Shown here: in pieces, positions 7,001-15,981 of the stretch
How the letters are laid out: each line of letters opens with the position of its first letter
Numbering within the stretch: position 1 is the stretch's first letter
Origin: Pedobacter sp. WC2423
Lineage (GTDB): Bacteria > Bacteroidota > Bacteroidia > Sphingobacteriales > Sphingobacteriaceae
Assembly (NCBI RefSeq): GCF_040822065.1
Contig: NZ_CP162005.1
Location: forward strand, 1,302,001-1,366,000
Direction of reading: 5' to 3'
Length of the DNA: 64,000 bases
Made by a program: the position numbers and the translations under genes
The notes under the pieces: model-generated
Seen by the model: the letters and a program-made list of their open reading frames with translations, nothing else
Told to the model about the DNA's origin: nothing
The model's database searches: none

Positions 7001-7402
7001 CGAAATCAAGAAATAATTAATGTTTTTTATTGAAAAACTGATAATGAATTGAATTTTAAGGGATTGTATTTGAATAAAAATTTAATTTATATCTATATTT
7101 AGTGAAATAACCTTGAAAATTGGGCTGAGAACCTGAATTTACGCTCTTTTTTCTCCAGGCAAACGGAATAAAAAGAAACTTTTTAGATAAAAACTTCTGA
7201 TTGACGCTCAGATTTAGAGAGCTAATGCAAAATAATTCTAAATAATGCATTTGTAAACTTGACAATAATTACACTTATTTATTATCAAGTTCATAAACTA
7301 ACCACTATCAAATTATGCTGTTATTTATTTTTCGCAAAAAAAATGTCAAAATGGCAATTATTCCGGCAAATTATTATCTTAGTGTTTCGAATACATTAAG
7401 AT
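7001..7402. other. AT-rich leader upstream of gltB
   Basis: About 400 bp without a gene. The only structure noted is an inverted repeat at 7256-7291; no exact TAnnTTTG lies close to the gltB start. Confidence 0.4.
7256..7291. promoter_or_regulatory. Inverted repeat upstream of gltB (possible operator or leader hairpin)
   Basis: The arms AACTTGACAATAA (7256-7268) and TTATTATCAAGTT (7279-7291) pair with one mismatch around a 10-nt centre, 112 bp before the gltB ATG. It might be a nitrogen-responsive operator or an RNA leader structure. Confidence 0.3.
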
Positions 7403-10400
7403 ATGGAACAAATAGAAGAAAATCAGGGCTTATACAATTCAAGCTTTGAGCATGATGCTTGCGGTATTGGTTTTGTTGCCCACGTAAAGGGAAGGAAGTC
7501 ACAACAAATAATTTCAGATGCTATTACAATCTTAGAGAATCTTGACCATCGGGGGGCTTGTGGGGCTGAAATTAACACTGGTGATGGTGCCGGGATTATG
7601 ATACAGGTTCCACATGAGTTTTTATATGACGAGTGCCTTAAAATTGGCTTTAGCCTGAATCAATCTGGTGACTATGGTGTTGGGATGTTATTTCTCCCAA
7701 AGGATGTCAGAGCGCGTGAAGAGTGCCGGGAAGTGATTTACCGCGCCGCTGAAAAATTAAACCTGGAAGTATTAGGGTTTAGAAAAGTAAATACCAATAC
7801 AGAAGGTATTGGAGATATGGCTTTATCTGTAGAGCCTGAAATGGAGCAAGTATTTGTAGCGAGACCTGACCAGATCGCTGCCGGTGCTGACTTTGAACGT
7901 AAACTATATGTATTCAAAAATTACCTGACTAAAACTATTCTGAATACAGTCAAAGGGATTAAAGCAGATTTTTATATTGCTTCTTTTTCTTCTCGTACTA
8001 TAGTTTACAAGGGTCAGCTGACTTCCATGCAGGTGCGCACTTATTTTACAGAGCTAAGCGATAAAAGAGTTGTTTCTGCGTTTGGATTAGTCCATTCAAG
8101 ATTTGCAACCAATACTTTTCCTTCGTGGAGATTGGCACAACCTTTCCGTTATATCGCCCACAATGGCGAAATCAACACTTTACAAGGTAATTTAAACTGG
8201 TTCCGTGCCAGCGTAAAATCTTTTGCCTCCAGTTACTTTACTGCCGAAGAATTAAACATTCTGTTACCGGTAATTGATGAAACGCAATCTGATTCTGGCT
8301 GTCTGGATAATATTATAGAATTATTACTGCATGCGGGCCGTTCTCTGCCACATGTATTAATGATGCTGATCCCTGAAGCCTGGGATGGTAATGACGATAT
8401 GGATGAGCTTAAACAGGCTTTCTATAAATTCCACGCAACTTTAATGGAGCCCTGGGATGGACCTGCGGCTATTGCTTTTACTGATGGTAATTTAATTGGT
8501 GCAACTTTAGATAGAAATGGATTAAGACCTTCAAGATATGCGATTACCAAAGATGACCGCGTAATTATGGCTTCTGAGTCTGGCGTATTAGCTTTAGATC
8601 AAAGCCAGATTATTGAAAAAGGAAGATTGACACCAGGAAAAATGTTCGTGGTAGATATGGAGCAGGGCAGAATTATCAGTGATGATGAAATCAAAACTGA
8701 AGTTTGCAGCCGTCGTCCTTATGCAGATTGGTTAAATCAATACCAGATCCGTCTGGAAGAATTATCTGATCCAAGGGTAGTATTTACAGGCTTGTCTCAA
8801 GAGTCTATATTTAAATATCACCAGGTATTTGGCTATAGCAGAGAAGATATAGATTTGATTTTAAAACCAATGGCTATTGAGGCGAAAGAGCCAATAGGAT
8901 CTATGGGAACTGACATTCCTTTAGCTGTTTTATCACAGAAACCTCAGCATCTGTCTTCTTATTTTAAACAGCTGTTTGCACAGGTAACAAATCCGCCAAT
9001 TGATCCGATCAGAGAAAAAGTGGTGATGAGTCTTGCCGGGTTTATGGGCAATAATGGTAATTTATTAGAGGAGCATGCCTTGCAATGCCATTGTGTGGGC
9101 ATTAAACATCCGATATTAACGAATCTGGAGTTAGAGAAAGTAAGAAGTATTGATACTGGAGTATTCCAGTCTAAGACACTACAAACTTATTTCAGAGCTG
9201 ATGGTAAACCAGGTTCTCTGGCTAAAGGTTTAGAGCGTTTATGTCGTTATGCGGTTGATGCAGTTGAAGACGGTTTCCAGGTTATTGTACTATCTGATCG
9301 TGCACTGGATTCAGAGCATGCTGCAATCCCTTCTCTAATGGCTGTATCTGCTGTGCATCACCATTTGATCCGTAAGGGTCATCGTGGAGCTGTAGGAATT
9401 GTTGTTGAGGCTGGGGATGTATGGGAAGTTCACCATTTCGCTTGTTTAATTGGCTTTGGTGCTACTGCTGTCAATCCTTACCTGGCGTTAGAAACGATTT
9501 CAGGTTTTGACCAGGAAAGTGATCTTAAACCAGAAAAACTAATTCAGAATTATATATATGCTGTAAATAGTGGTTTGTTGAAGATATTCTCTAAAATGGG
9601 GATTTCAACATTACAATCTTACCATGGTGCACAGATATTTGAGATATTAGGTATTCATAAAAACGTGGTTGATAGTTACTTCAGCGGCGCAGTATCAAGA
9701 ATCGGCGGATTAGGATTGGATGATATCGCCAAAGAGGCTTTAATTAAACATAGCCGCGTATTTGGTAAATCTACACGTCCGGATATGTTGCTGCCTACTG
9801 GTGGAAATTATAAATGGAGAAGAAAAGGGGAGCAGCATTTGTTTAATCCGCAGACGATCCATTTATTACAGAATGCAACCCGTAAAAATGATTATAACGT
9901 TTATAAGCAATATAGTAAACTGGTAAATGAACAAACTAAACAGGCATATACGATTCGCGGCTTATTCGAATTTAATTATAACCGTGCGCCGGTTTCATTA
10001 ACTGAGGTTGAACCGGTTGAAGCTATATTAAAACGTTTTGCAACCGGAGCGATGTCTTTCGGGTCTATTTCTCATGAAGCACACTCAACTTTAGCGATTG
10101 CAATGAACCGCATTGGCGGGAAGAGTAATACTGGTGAGGGTGGTGAAGATGAATTAAGATACGAGCTCTTGCCAAATGGCGATTCTATGCGTTCTTCGAT
10201 CAAGCAGATTGCTTCGGCAAGGTTTGGGGTAACGAGTAATTACCTGACTAATGCAGATGAGCTGCAGATTAAAATGGCTCAGGGAGCTAAACCTGGTGAA
10301 GGCGGACAGTTACCTGGACATAAGGTGGATGATTGGATTGCAAAAGTCCGTCACGCAACACCGGGCGTAGGTCTGATTTCTCCGCCGCCGCATCATGACA

Positions 10401-11914
10401 TTTATTCTATTGAGGATTTGGCGCAATTAATCTTTGACCTTAAGAATGCAAACAGAGCGGCAAGGATCAATGTTAAATTAGTTTCTAAAGCTGGTGTAGG
10501 TACTATTGCAGCTGGTGTGGCGAAAGCACATGCTGATGTAATCCTGGTTTCTGGTTTTGATGGTGGAACAGGGGCTTCGCCACTTACTTCTATACAGCAT
10601 GCTGGCTTGCCCTGGGAATTGGGTCTGGCTGAAGCACATCAGACATTGGTTAAAAACCGCTTGCGCAGCAGGGTTGTTTTACAGACTGATGGTCAGTTAA
10701 AAACGGGTAAAGATATTGCTATAGCGACTTTATTAGGCGCAGAAGAATGGGGTGTAGCTACGGCCGCTTTAGTAACTTCGGGTTGTATTATGATGAGAAA
10801 GTGTCATTTAAATACTTGTCCGGTTGGGGTTGCTACACAGGATCCTGACTTGAGAAAACTGTTTACTGGTGATCCGGATCATGTGGTTAATCTTTTCCAC
10901 TTCCTGGCAGAAGAACTTCGTGAAACAATGGCTGAATTAGGTTTCAGAACTGTTGAAGAGATGGTTGGCCAGGCAGATGCTTTGAGTTTGCGTGCAATTG
11001 ATGACGCTGACTGGAAATTGAAAAATCTTGATCTTTCTGCAATTTTATATAAAGCACCTGACAATGGTTTGAGTTTATTCAATACTGAACAACAGGATCA
11101 CGGAATCAGCAATGTGCTGGATCATCAGCTGATTGCGGCATCTCAGCCTGCTTTATTGAATAAAGAACCTGTTTTCAAAGAGTTTGAGGTTAAAAATACA
11201 GACCGTGCGCTGGGTACCATGTTATCAAACGAAGTATCTAAAATTTATAAAGGAGTAGGTTTACCTCCTGATACCATCAACTTCAAATTCCATGGTTCTG
11301 CGGGACAGAGTTTTGGTGCTTTTGCGGCAAGAGGAATCTCGCTTGAATTAGAAGGTGAAGGAAATGATTACGTAGGTAAGGGGCTATCGGGAGCACGTTT
11401 ATCGATCTATCCATTCCGCGAAGTAACTTATGTACCAGAACAGAATATCATTATTGGTAATGTGGCCTTATATGGCGCTACTTCGGGTGAGCTGTTTGTA
11501 AGAGGCCTGGCTGGTGAGCGTTTCGCGGTTAGAAACTCTGGTGCTACAGCCGTAGTGGAAGGTTTGGGAGATCACGGTTGTGAGTATATGACTGGTGGTG
11601 AAGTACTTGTTCTGGGAAATACAGGTAGCAATTTTGCAGCTGGTATGAGCGGAGGAGTAGCCTGGATTTATGATGTGAATGGCGATTTCCCTAATAAATG
11701 TAACAAGGAAATGGTAGATCTTGATCCTTTGAATGAAGAAGATGAATTGCGGATCAATAGTTTACTAAAAAAACATATCCAATTGACAAAAAGCAAATTA
11801 GCTGAATTCATATTAAGTGACTGGACAACACAGTCTGCTCATTTTGTTAAGGTATTCCCTAAAGAATACAAAGCGGTTTTATTAAAAAGAAGTAATAAAG
11901 TTAAGACATCATAA
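7403..11914 (+). CDS. gltB: Glutamate synthase, large subunit
   Basis: This 1503-residue protein makes glutamate from glutamine and 2-oxoglutarate in the cytoplasm, using electrons passed on by GltD. The N-terminal Ntn-type amidotransferase opens with a 19-residue propeptide before Cys20 (HDACGIGFVAHVKG), which becomes the N-terminal nucleophile after processing. The central domain leads into the FMN-binding synthase barrel (FATGAMSFGSISHEAH, then GGEDELRY and KPGEGGQLPGHKV). The 3Fe-4S cluster cysteines lie in CIMMRKCHLNTCPVG at about residue 1130. The C-terminal beta-helix GXGXG domain follows (VALYGATSGELFVRG, GLGDHGCEYMTGG). Length and order match bacterial GltB. It is directly followed by gltD with a 2-nt gap. 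Confidence 0.98.
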   Translation: MEQIEENQGLYNSSFEHDACGIGFVAHVKGRKSQQIISDAITILENLDHRGACGAEINTGDGAGIMIQVPHEFLYDECLKIGFSLNQSGDYGVGMLFLPKDVRAREECREVIYRAAEKLNLEVLGFRKVNTNTEGIGDMALSVEPEMEQVFVARPDQIAAGADFERKLYVFKNYLTKTILNTVKGIKADFYIASFSSRTIVYKGQLTSMQVRTYFTELSDKRVVSAFGLVHSRFATNTFPSWRLAQPFRYIAHNGEINTLQGNLNWFRASVKSFASSYFTAEELNILLPVIDETQSDSGCLDNIIELLLHAGRSLPHVLMMLIPEAWDGNDDMDELKQAFYKFHATLMEPWDGPAAIAFTDGNLIGATLDRNGLRPSRYAITKDDRVIMASESGVLALDQSQIIEKGRLTPGKMFVVDMEQGRIISDDEIKTEVCSRRPYADWLNQYQIRLEELSDPRVVFTGLSQESIFKYHQVFGYSREDIDLILKPMAIEAKEPIGSMGTDIPLAVLSQKPQHLSSYFKQLFAQVTNPPIDPIREKVVMSLAGFMGNNGNLLEEHALQCHCVGIKHPILTNLELEKVRSIDTGVFQSKTLQTYFRADGKPGSLAKGLERLCRYAVDAVEDGFQVIVLSDRALDSEHAAIPSLMAVSAVHHHLIRKGHRGAVGIVVEAGDVWEVHHFACLIGFGATAVNPYLALETISGFDQESDLKPEKLIQNYIYAVNSGLLKIFSKMGISTLQSYHGAQIFEILGIHKNVVDSYFSGAVSRIGGLGLDDIAKEALIKHSRVFGKSTRPDMLLPTGGNYKWRRKGEQHLFNPQTIHLLQNATRKNDYNVYKQYSKLVNEQTKQAYTIRGLFEFNYNRAPVSLTEVEPVEAILKRFATGAMSFGSISHEAHSTLAIAMNRIGGKSNTGEGGEDELRYELLPNGDSMRSSIKQIASARFGVTSNYLTNADELQIKMAQGAKPGEGGQLPGHKVDDWIAKVRHATPGVGLISPPPHHDIYSIEDLAQLIFDLKNANRAARINVKLVSKAGVGTIAAGVAKAHADVILVSGFDGGTGASPLTSIQHAGLPWELGLAEAHQTLVKNRLRSRVVLQTDGQLKTGKDIAIATLLGAEEWGVATAALVTSGCIMMRKCHLNTCPVGVATQDPDLRKLFTGDPDHVVNLFHFLAEELRETMAELGFRTVEEMVGQADALSLRAIDDADWKLKNLDLSAILYKAPDNGLSLFNTEQQDHGISNVLDHQLIAASQPALLNKEPVFKEFEVKNTDRALGTMLSNEVSKIYKGVGLPPDTINFKFHGSAGQSFGAFAARGISLELEGEGNDYVGKGLSGARLSIYPFREVTYVPEQNIIIGNVALYGATSGELFVRGLAGERFAVRNSGATAVVEGLGDHGCEYMTGGEVLVLGNTGSNFAAGMSGGVAWIYDVNGDFPNKCNKEMVDLDPLNEEDELRINSLLKKHIQLTKSKLAEFILSDWTTQSAHFVKVFPKEYKAVLLKRSNKVKTS

Positions 11915-11916
11915 TT

Positions 11917-13383
11917 ATGGGAAAAGTAACCGGATTTTTAGAGTATGAGAGAACTGCTCCTGTAAAGCAAGATGCAAAAGAGCGTTTAAAACATTATAAT
12001 GAATTTGTTGTCGCGTTTGAGCAGGATCAGGTCAAACAAGAGGCTGCGCGTTGTATGGATTGTGGGGTACCATTTTGTCAGTCGGGTTGCCCGCTGGGAA
12101 ATGTAATCCCTGAGTTTAACGAAGCAGTATATAAAGCAGAGTGGGAGATAGCAGCTAATATTTTACTAAGTACCAACAACTTTCCAGAGTTTACGGGTAG
12201 AATTTGTCCTGCACCTTGTGAGTCTGCTTGTGTATTAGGGATCAACAAATCTCCTGTTTCTATTGAAGATATAGAAAAACATATTATTGAAATTGCTTTC
12301 AGCAAAGGATATATTAAGGCAGAACCACCTTTGATCCGCAGCGGTAAAAAAGTGGCGGTAATTGGTTCTGGCCCTGCTGGCTTAGCAGCTGCTGCACAAT
12401 TAAATAAAGCTGGACATGAAGTGGTAGTTTATGAACGCGATGATACTCCTGGCGGATTACTAAATTACGGTATTCCTGATTTTAAATTGCAGAAAGACGT
12501 AGTTGCCAGAAGAATAAGTCTGATGGAAAAGGAAGGAATTGAGTTCAAGTGTAATGCTAATGTTGGCGTTAATATTGAACTGAATACTTTGTTGAGAGAA
12601 TATCAATCTATTGTTTTAGCTGGTGGTTCTACGATTCCACGTGATTTAAATGTGACTGGAAGAGCGGCTAAAGGAGTACATTATGCAATGGATTTCTTGA
12701 AGCAGCAAAATAAAAGAGTCCGCAATTTTAGTATTGATCAGGAACAGATTCTGGCTACCGGAAAAGATGTCATTGTAATTGGTGGTGGTGATACAGGATC
12801 TGATTGTATTGGAACTTCGAATCGTCAGGGCGCAAAGTCTGTAACTCAGTTTGAAATTATGCCTATGCCTGCTCAAAGCCGTACAGAGAATATGCCATGG
12901 CCTTCTTATCCCATGTTATTGAAAGTAACCAGCTCTCATGAAGAAGGTTGCAGCAGGGCATGGGGTGTAAATACAAAGGCTTTTATTGCGGATGAAAATG
13001 GCGCATTGAAGGCTTTACAGGTTGTAGATGTAGAATGGGAAATTGACACGGTTGGACGTCCTGTAAATTTCAAAGAAATTGAAGGTACGGTGCGTGAGTT
13101 ACCTTGTCAGCTCGTTTTGCTTGCTATGGGATTCTTATATCCTCAAAAAGAAGGACTTTTGGAGAAATTAGGGGTTGAACTGGATAATAGAGGAAATGTA
13201 AAAGCCGAAGAAGGTAAATATCAAACTAATATCGCCAAAATCTTTGTAGCCGGAGATATGAGAAGAGGACAGTCTTTAGTGGTTTGGGCGATATCAGAGG
13301 GTAGAGAAGCGGCGAGAAAGGTCGATGAATATTTGATGGGATCGAGCAGACTGCCTACCAGGGATGGTATTCCTTACGCATAA
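11917..13383 (+). CDS. gltD: Glutamate synthase, small subunit
   Basis: This 488-residue flavoprotein passes electrons from NADPH through FAD and 4Fe-4S centres to GltB. The N-terminal cysteine clusters are clear (ARCMDCGVPFCQSGCPLGN, then GRICPAPCESACVLG). The FAD fold VAVIGSGPAGLAAAAQL lies at about residue 145. The NADPH fold VIVIGGGDTGSDC lies at about 285, and the C-terminal FAD contact is FVAGDMRRGQSLVVWAI. The 2-nt spacing from gltB implies translational coupling and a fixed stoichiometry. A terminator lies about 75 nt downstream. Confidence 0.98.
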   Translation: MGKVTGFLEYERTAPVKQDAKERLKHYNEFVVAFEQDQVKQEAARCMDCGVPFCQSGCPLGNVIPEFNEAVYKAEWEIAANILLSTNNFPEFTGRICPAPCESACVLGINKSPVSIEDIEKHIIEIAFSKGYIKAEPPLIRSGKKVAVIGSGPAGLAAAAQLNKAGHEVVVYERDDTPGGLLNYGIPDFKLQKDVVARRISLMEKEGIEFKCNANVGVNIELNTLLREYQSIVLAGGSTIPRDLNVTGRAAKGVHYAMDFLKQQNKRVRNFSIDQEQILATGKDVIVIGGGDTGSDCIGTSNRQGAKSVTQFEIMPMPAQSRTENMPWPSYPMLLKVTSSHEEGCSRAWGVNTKAFIADENGALKALQVVDVEWEIDTVGRPVNFKEIEGTVRELPCQLVLLAMGFLYPQKEGLLEKLGVELDNRGNVKAEEGKYQTNIAKIFVAGDMRRGQSLVVWAISEGREAARKVDEYLMGSSRLPTRDGIPYA

Positions 13384-13454
13384 GAATCTAAGATCAACCT
13401 CAACCAGGGAATAAAACAAGGACAAACAATAATAACTATTACTAACCAAAAGAA

Positions 13455-13486
13455 GAGCCGTTCCATATTCATGGGCGGCTTTTTAA
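13455..13486 (+). terminator. Rho-independent terminator of gltBD
   Basis: The stem AGCCG (13456-13460) pairs with CGGCT (13476-13480), with additional partial pairing inside, followed by TTTTTAATT. Confidence 0.65.
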
Positions 13487-13569
13487 TTAAAATTAATTTA
13501 ACAGGTCAATAATTAATGATTATTTCTATATTAGTATAGTTATTTTGCGTTTATTCTTTATTTAATCAT

Positions 13570-14085
13570 ATGAAAAGAAATAATATTCTGCTTTTATTGT
13601 TACTGACCACAACAATGTCTTTATTGAGTTCCTGCATGAAAACAGAGCAGGAACCAACTATCATTGTAGATCCGCCACCTATACAACTGGTTGCTTTCAC
13701 TGCAATCGGAAAAGATGGCAAACCCCTGTTACAATCCAAAATGGATGTAATTTCTCTTACTTATATCAATAAGATAAATGGCAAAGAAGTAAATGTTAGC
13801 AGTAACGTTTACCAGGTTCCCGACGAATCCATAACTGAGCCATTAAAAAAATACAATGGAATATTCATTGGTAGTGATCTCAGACAACATGCAATTTCTG
13901 GTCAAAGTCCAGGAAACGAATTCGAGTTTGCTGTGAATGGAAAGAAAATAGGTACTATATTTTACGAGTGTGATCTTTCACAGGGTGCCAACTTAAAAAC
14001 TAAATCCTTTAAATTTAATGGTGAATCTGTTGTTGCAGATGAGTTTAAAGAATTTCCATCTATATACGTGATCAAATTAAAATAG
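13570..14085 (+). CDS. Putative lipoprotein of unknown function
   Basis: A 171-residue protein with a classic lipoprotein signal: basic start MKRNN, an oligo-leucine core, and lipobox LSSC with Cys22 as the acylated residue. The mature part begins MKTEQEPTIIVDPPP and looks beta-rich, with repeated NGK turns (KDGKPLLQSK, INGKEVN, VNGKKIG), suggesting a small periplasm-facing or surface domain. No family is recognised. It stands alone between the gltBD terminator and a long inverted repeat. Confidence 0.75.
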   Translation: MKRNNILLLLLLTTTMSLLSSCMKTEQEPTIIVDPPPIQLVAFTAIGKDGKPLLQSKMDVISLTYINKINGKEVNVSSNVYQVPDESITEPLKKYNGIFIGSDLRQHAISGQSPGNEFEFAVNGKKIGTIFYECDLSQGANLKTKSFKFNGESVVADEFKEFPSIYVIKLK

Positions 14086-14091
14086 ATCACC

Positions 14092-14147
14092 ATTGTAACT
14101 CCGTCAGAGGTTCACCAAAATTAGTGAACCTCTGACGGAGTTACAAT
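14092..14147. terminator. Perfect 24-bp inverted repeat, bidirectional terminator
   Basis: The arms 14092-14115 and 14124-14147 are fully complementary with an 8-nt loop (CAAAATTA). They contain the motif CTCCGTCAGAGG. The element lies between convergent genes, and its right arm overlaps the last seven bases of the methyltransferase gene including its stop codon. It lacks a long U-run, so its length and perfection are more than a simple terminator needs. Confidence 0.6.
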
Positions 14148-14671
14148 CTTAGCTTAGCATAGAAATCCCACAATACGATTCCGGCAGAGATCACGATATT
14201 AAAAGAATGTTTAGTACCAAACTGAGGTATTTCAATACATTTATCAATTTGCCCCATTACTTCATCGCTCACCCCATTAACCTCATTTCCAAAGATCAGT
14301 GCATATTTTTTAGCCTGATCTGGTTTAAAAGTATTCAGCATAATGCTGTCTACAGCTTGTTCTATAGCTATAATTTCATACCCGTCTGCCCGTAAATCTT
14401 TAATGGCATCCAGCGTTTCTTCATAATGTACCCAGGCTACAGATTGTGTTGCGCCAATGGCCGTTTTCTCAATCTCACGATGCGGTGGCTGTGCGGTGAT
14501 TCCACAAAGAATAATTTTCTCTATGGCAAAACCATCTGCTGTTCTGAAAGCAGACCCCACATTATTCATACTGCGCACATTATCCAGTATCACAACTACC
14601 GGTAGTTTATCCTGTTCTTTAAATTCCTTTATACCTACACGGTTTAATTCAGTTGTCTTTAATTTCTGCAT
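14141..14671 (-). CDS. SpoU/TrmH-family RNA 2'-O-methyltransferase
   Basis: A 176-residue SPOUT methyltransferase acting on RNA in the cytoplasm with S-adenosylmethionine. The three SpoU motifs are present: motif 1 NVRSMNNVGSAFRTAD (about 32-47) with the catalytic arginine, motif 2 ALIFGNEVNGVSD (about 124-136), and motif 3 IPQFGTKHSFNIVISAGIV (about 148-166). It has the catalytic domain only, without an N-terminal L30e-like substrate-binding domain, so it cannot be assigned to tRNA Gm18, 23S rRNA or another target. Its -7 element ends 4 nt before the ATG, suggesting a leaderless mRNA. The 3' end overlaps the 24-bp inverted repeat. Confidence 0.9.
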   Translation of the reverse strand: MQKLKTTELNRVGIKEFKEQDKLPVVVILDNVRSMNNVGSAFRTADGFAIEKIILCGITAQPPHREIEKTAIGATQSVAWVHYEETLDAIKDLRADGYEIIAIEQAVDSIMLNTFKPDQAKKYALIFGNEVNGVSDEVMGQIDKCIEIPQFGTKHSFNIVISAGIVLWDFYAKLRL

Positions 14672-14675
14672 GGCG

Positions 14676-14683
14676 CAAAAATA
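14676..14683 (-). promoter_or_regulatory. -7 element (TATTTTTG) directly before the SpoU methyltransferase ATG
   Basis: It is an exact TAnnTTTG match ending 4 nt before the start codon. By the spacing seen at the SRP RNA gene, transcription would begin at or within a base of the ATG. Confidence 0.45.
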
Positions 14684-14686
14684 GAA

Positions 14687-15838
14687 TTAAATTGTGGTAG
14701 CTCCATCGCCAATTTCACTGATATACACATCTGGTGCATAACCAATACGTTCTGTATAGTAAGCGGTCAGTTTTTCTCTGAAATCTGCTTCTGCATCTTT
14801 TTTCAGCAGTGCTATTGCACAACCGCCAAAACCAGCACCTGTCATTCTTGCTCCTGTAACTTCAGGATAACTTGCACAGAATTCTACTACAGTATCCAGT
14901 TCCTTACCTGTAACTTCATATAAATCTTTCAATGATTGGTGTGAAGCATACATTAAACGGCCAAATTCATCCAGATCGCCATTATTTAATGCTTTTGCAG
15001 CAAGGTTTACCCGGTCATTTTCTTTGATGACATGGGTAGCTCTTTTCAGGATAGTTTCATCTTTAATCAGATGGCTGTGTAAAGCGAATTTATCAGCAGT
15101 TAATTCACATAGATTGTTCAGCGTGATTTCCTGATTCAACGCTTTAAGTGCAGCCTCACATTCTGCTACTCTTTCATTATATTTAGATTCTGCGAGTTCT
15201 CTTGGTTTATTTGTATTAATAATGGTTAACACATGATCTCCAAGATTACAGTCTACGATTTTATATTTCAGGGTGTCACAATTCAACACAATTGCTTTAT
15301 CTTTTTCTCCGAAAGCAACAGCAAACTGATCCATAATACCACTGTTAACACCAATAAACTCATTTTCTACTTTCTGAGCGAGTTTTACTAACGCTAAACG
15401 GTCATAATCAAGACCCAGATAAGCCGTAATTGCATAAGCAGTTACAACCTCTATAGAAGCTGAAGATGACAGCCCAGACCCAACCGGGATATTCCCAGCA
15501 TATAAAAGGTCGAAACCTACCGGGATCTGGAAGTTTTTAAGAATTTCATTGAAAACTCCTAATGGATAGTTATACCATGATGTGCCTTCTTTTTCATAGG
15601 CAGGTTTTAAAGGGATAATCGCTTCTTCAGGGAAATTCACACTTTTAAAACGGATGACCTGATCGTTATTTGGAGCAAGACAAAGCCACGTACCCAGTGT
15701 AATTGCACAAGGCAATACTAAACCTCCATTATAGTCAATATGTTCACCGATCAGATTTACGCGGCCGGGAGTAAAATAAGTAGCAGCCGGTTGCTGGCCG
15801 TAGGTATCAAAGAATTTACTGGATAGTTCAGATTTCAT
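14687..15838 (-). CDS. galK: Galactokinase
   Basis: A 383-residue cytoplasmic GHMP kinase that phosphorylates galactose at C1 in the Leloir pathway. The galactokinase signature PGRVNLIGEHIDYNGG lies at residues 24-39. The ATP-binding GHMP motif PVGSGLSSSASIE lies at about 120-132. The catalytic Asp region GVNSGIMDQFAVAFG is at about 165-180, and motif 3 MTGAGFGGCAIALL at about 334. Length matches the family. It is divergent from galM, separated by 143 bp that contain a galK -7 element, so the two may be co-regulated; I did not find an obvious shared operator. No galT or galE lies in the window. Confidence 0.97.
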   Translation of the reverse strand: MKSELSSKFFDTYGQQPAATYFTPGRVNLIGEHIDYNGGLVLPCAITLGTWLCLAPNNDQVIRFKSVNFPEEAIIPLKPAYEKEGTSWYNYPLGVFNEILKNFQIPVGFDLLYAGNIPVGSGLSSSASIEVVTAYAITAYLGLDYDRLALVKLAQKVENEFIGVNSGIMDQFAVAFGEKDKAIVLNCDTLKYKIVDCNLGDHVLTIINTNKPRELAESKYNERVAECEAALKALNQEITLNNLCELTADKFALHSHLIKDETILKRATHVIKENDRVNLAAKALNNGDLDEFGRLMYASHQSLKDLYEVTGKELDTVVEFCASYPEVTGARMTGAGFGGCAIALLKKDAEADFREKLTAYYTERIGYAPDVYISEIGDGATTI

Positions 15839-15889
15839 TACTGTTTATAGTTTGGTTGATCAATGGAACAACAGATACTCGTCAAAAAA

Positions 15890-15897
15890 CAAATTTA
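15890..15897 (-). promoter_or_regulatory. Candidate -7 element (TAAATTTG) for galK
   Basis: An exact TAnnTTTG match 51 nt upstream of the galK ATG in the galK-galM divergent region. Confidence 0.45.
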
Positions 15898-15981
15898 AAC
15901 TGATTAATGTTCATTCGGGTTTAAGATTTGCTGGTATTATTTGTAGTATTGTTATTGTAAATATCGACTAATATACGTTTT

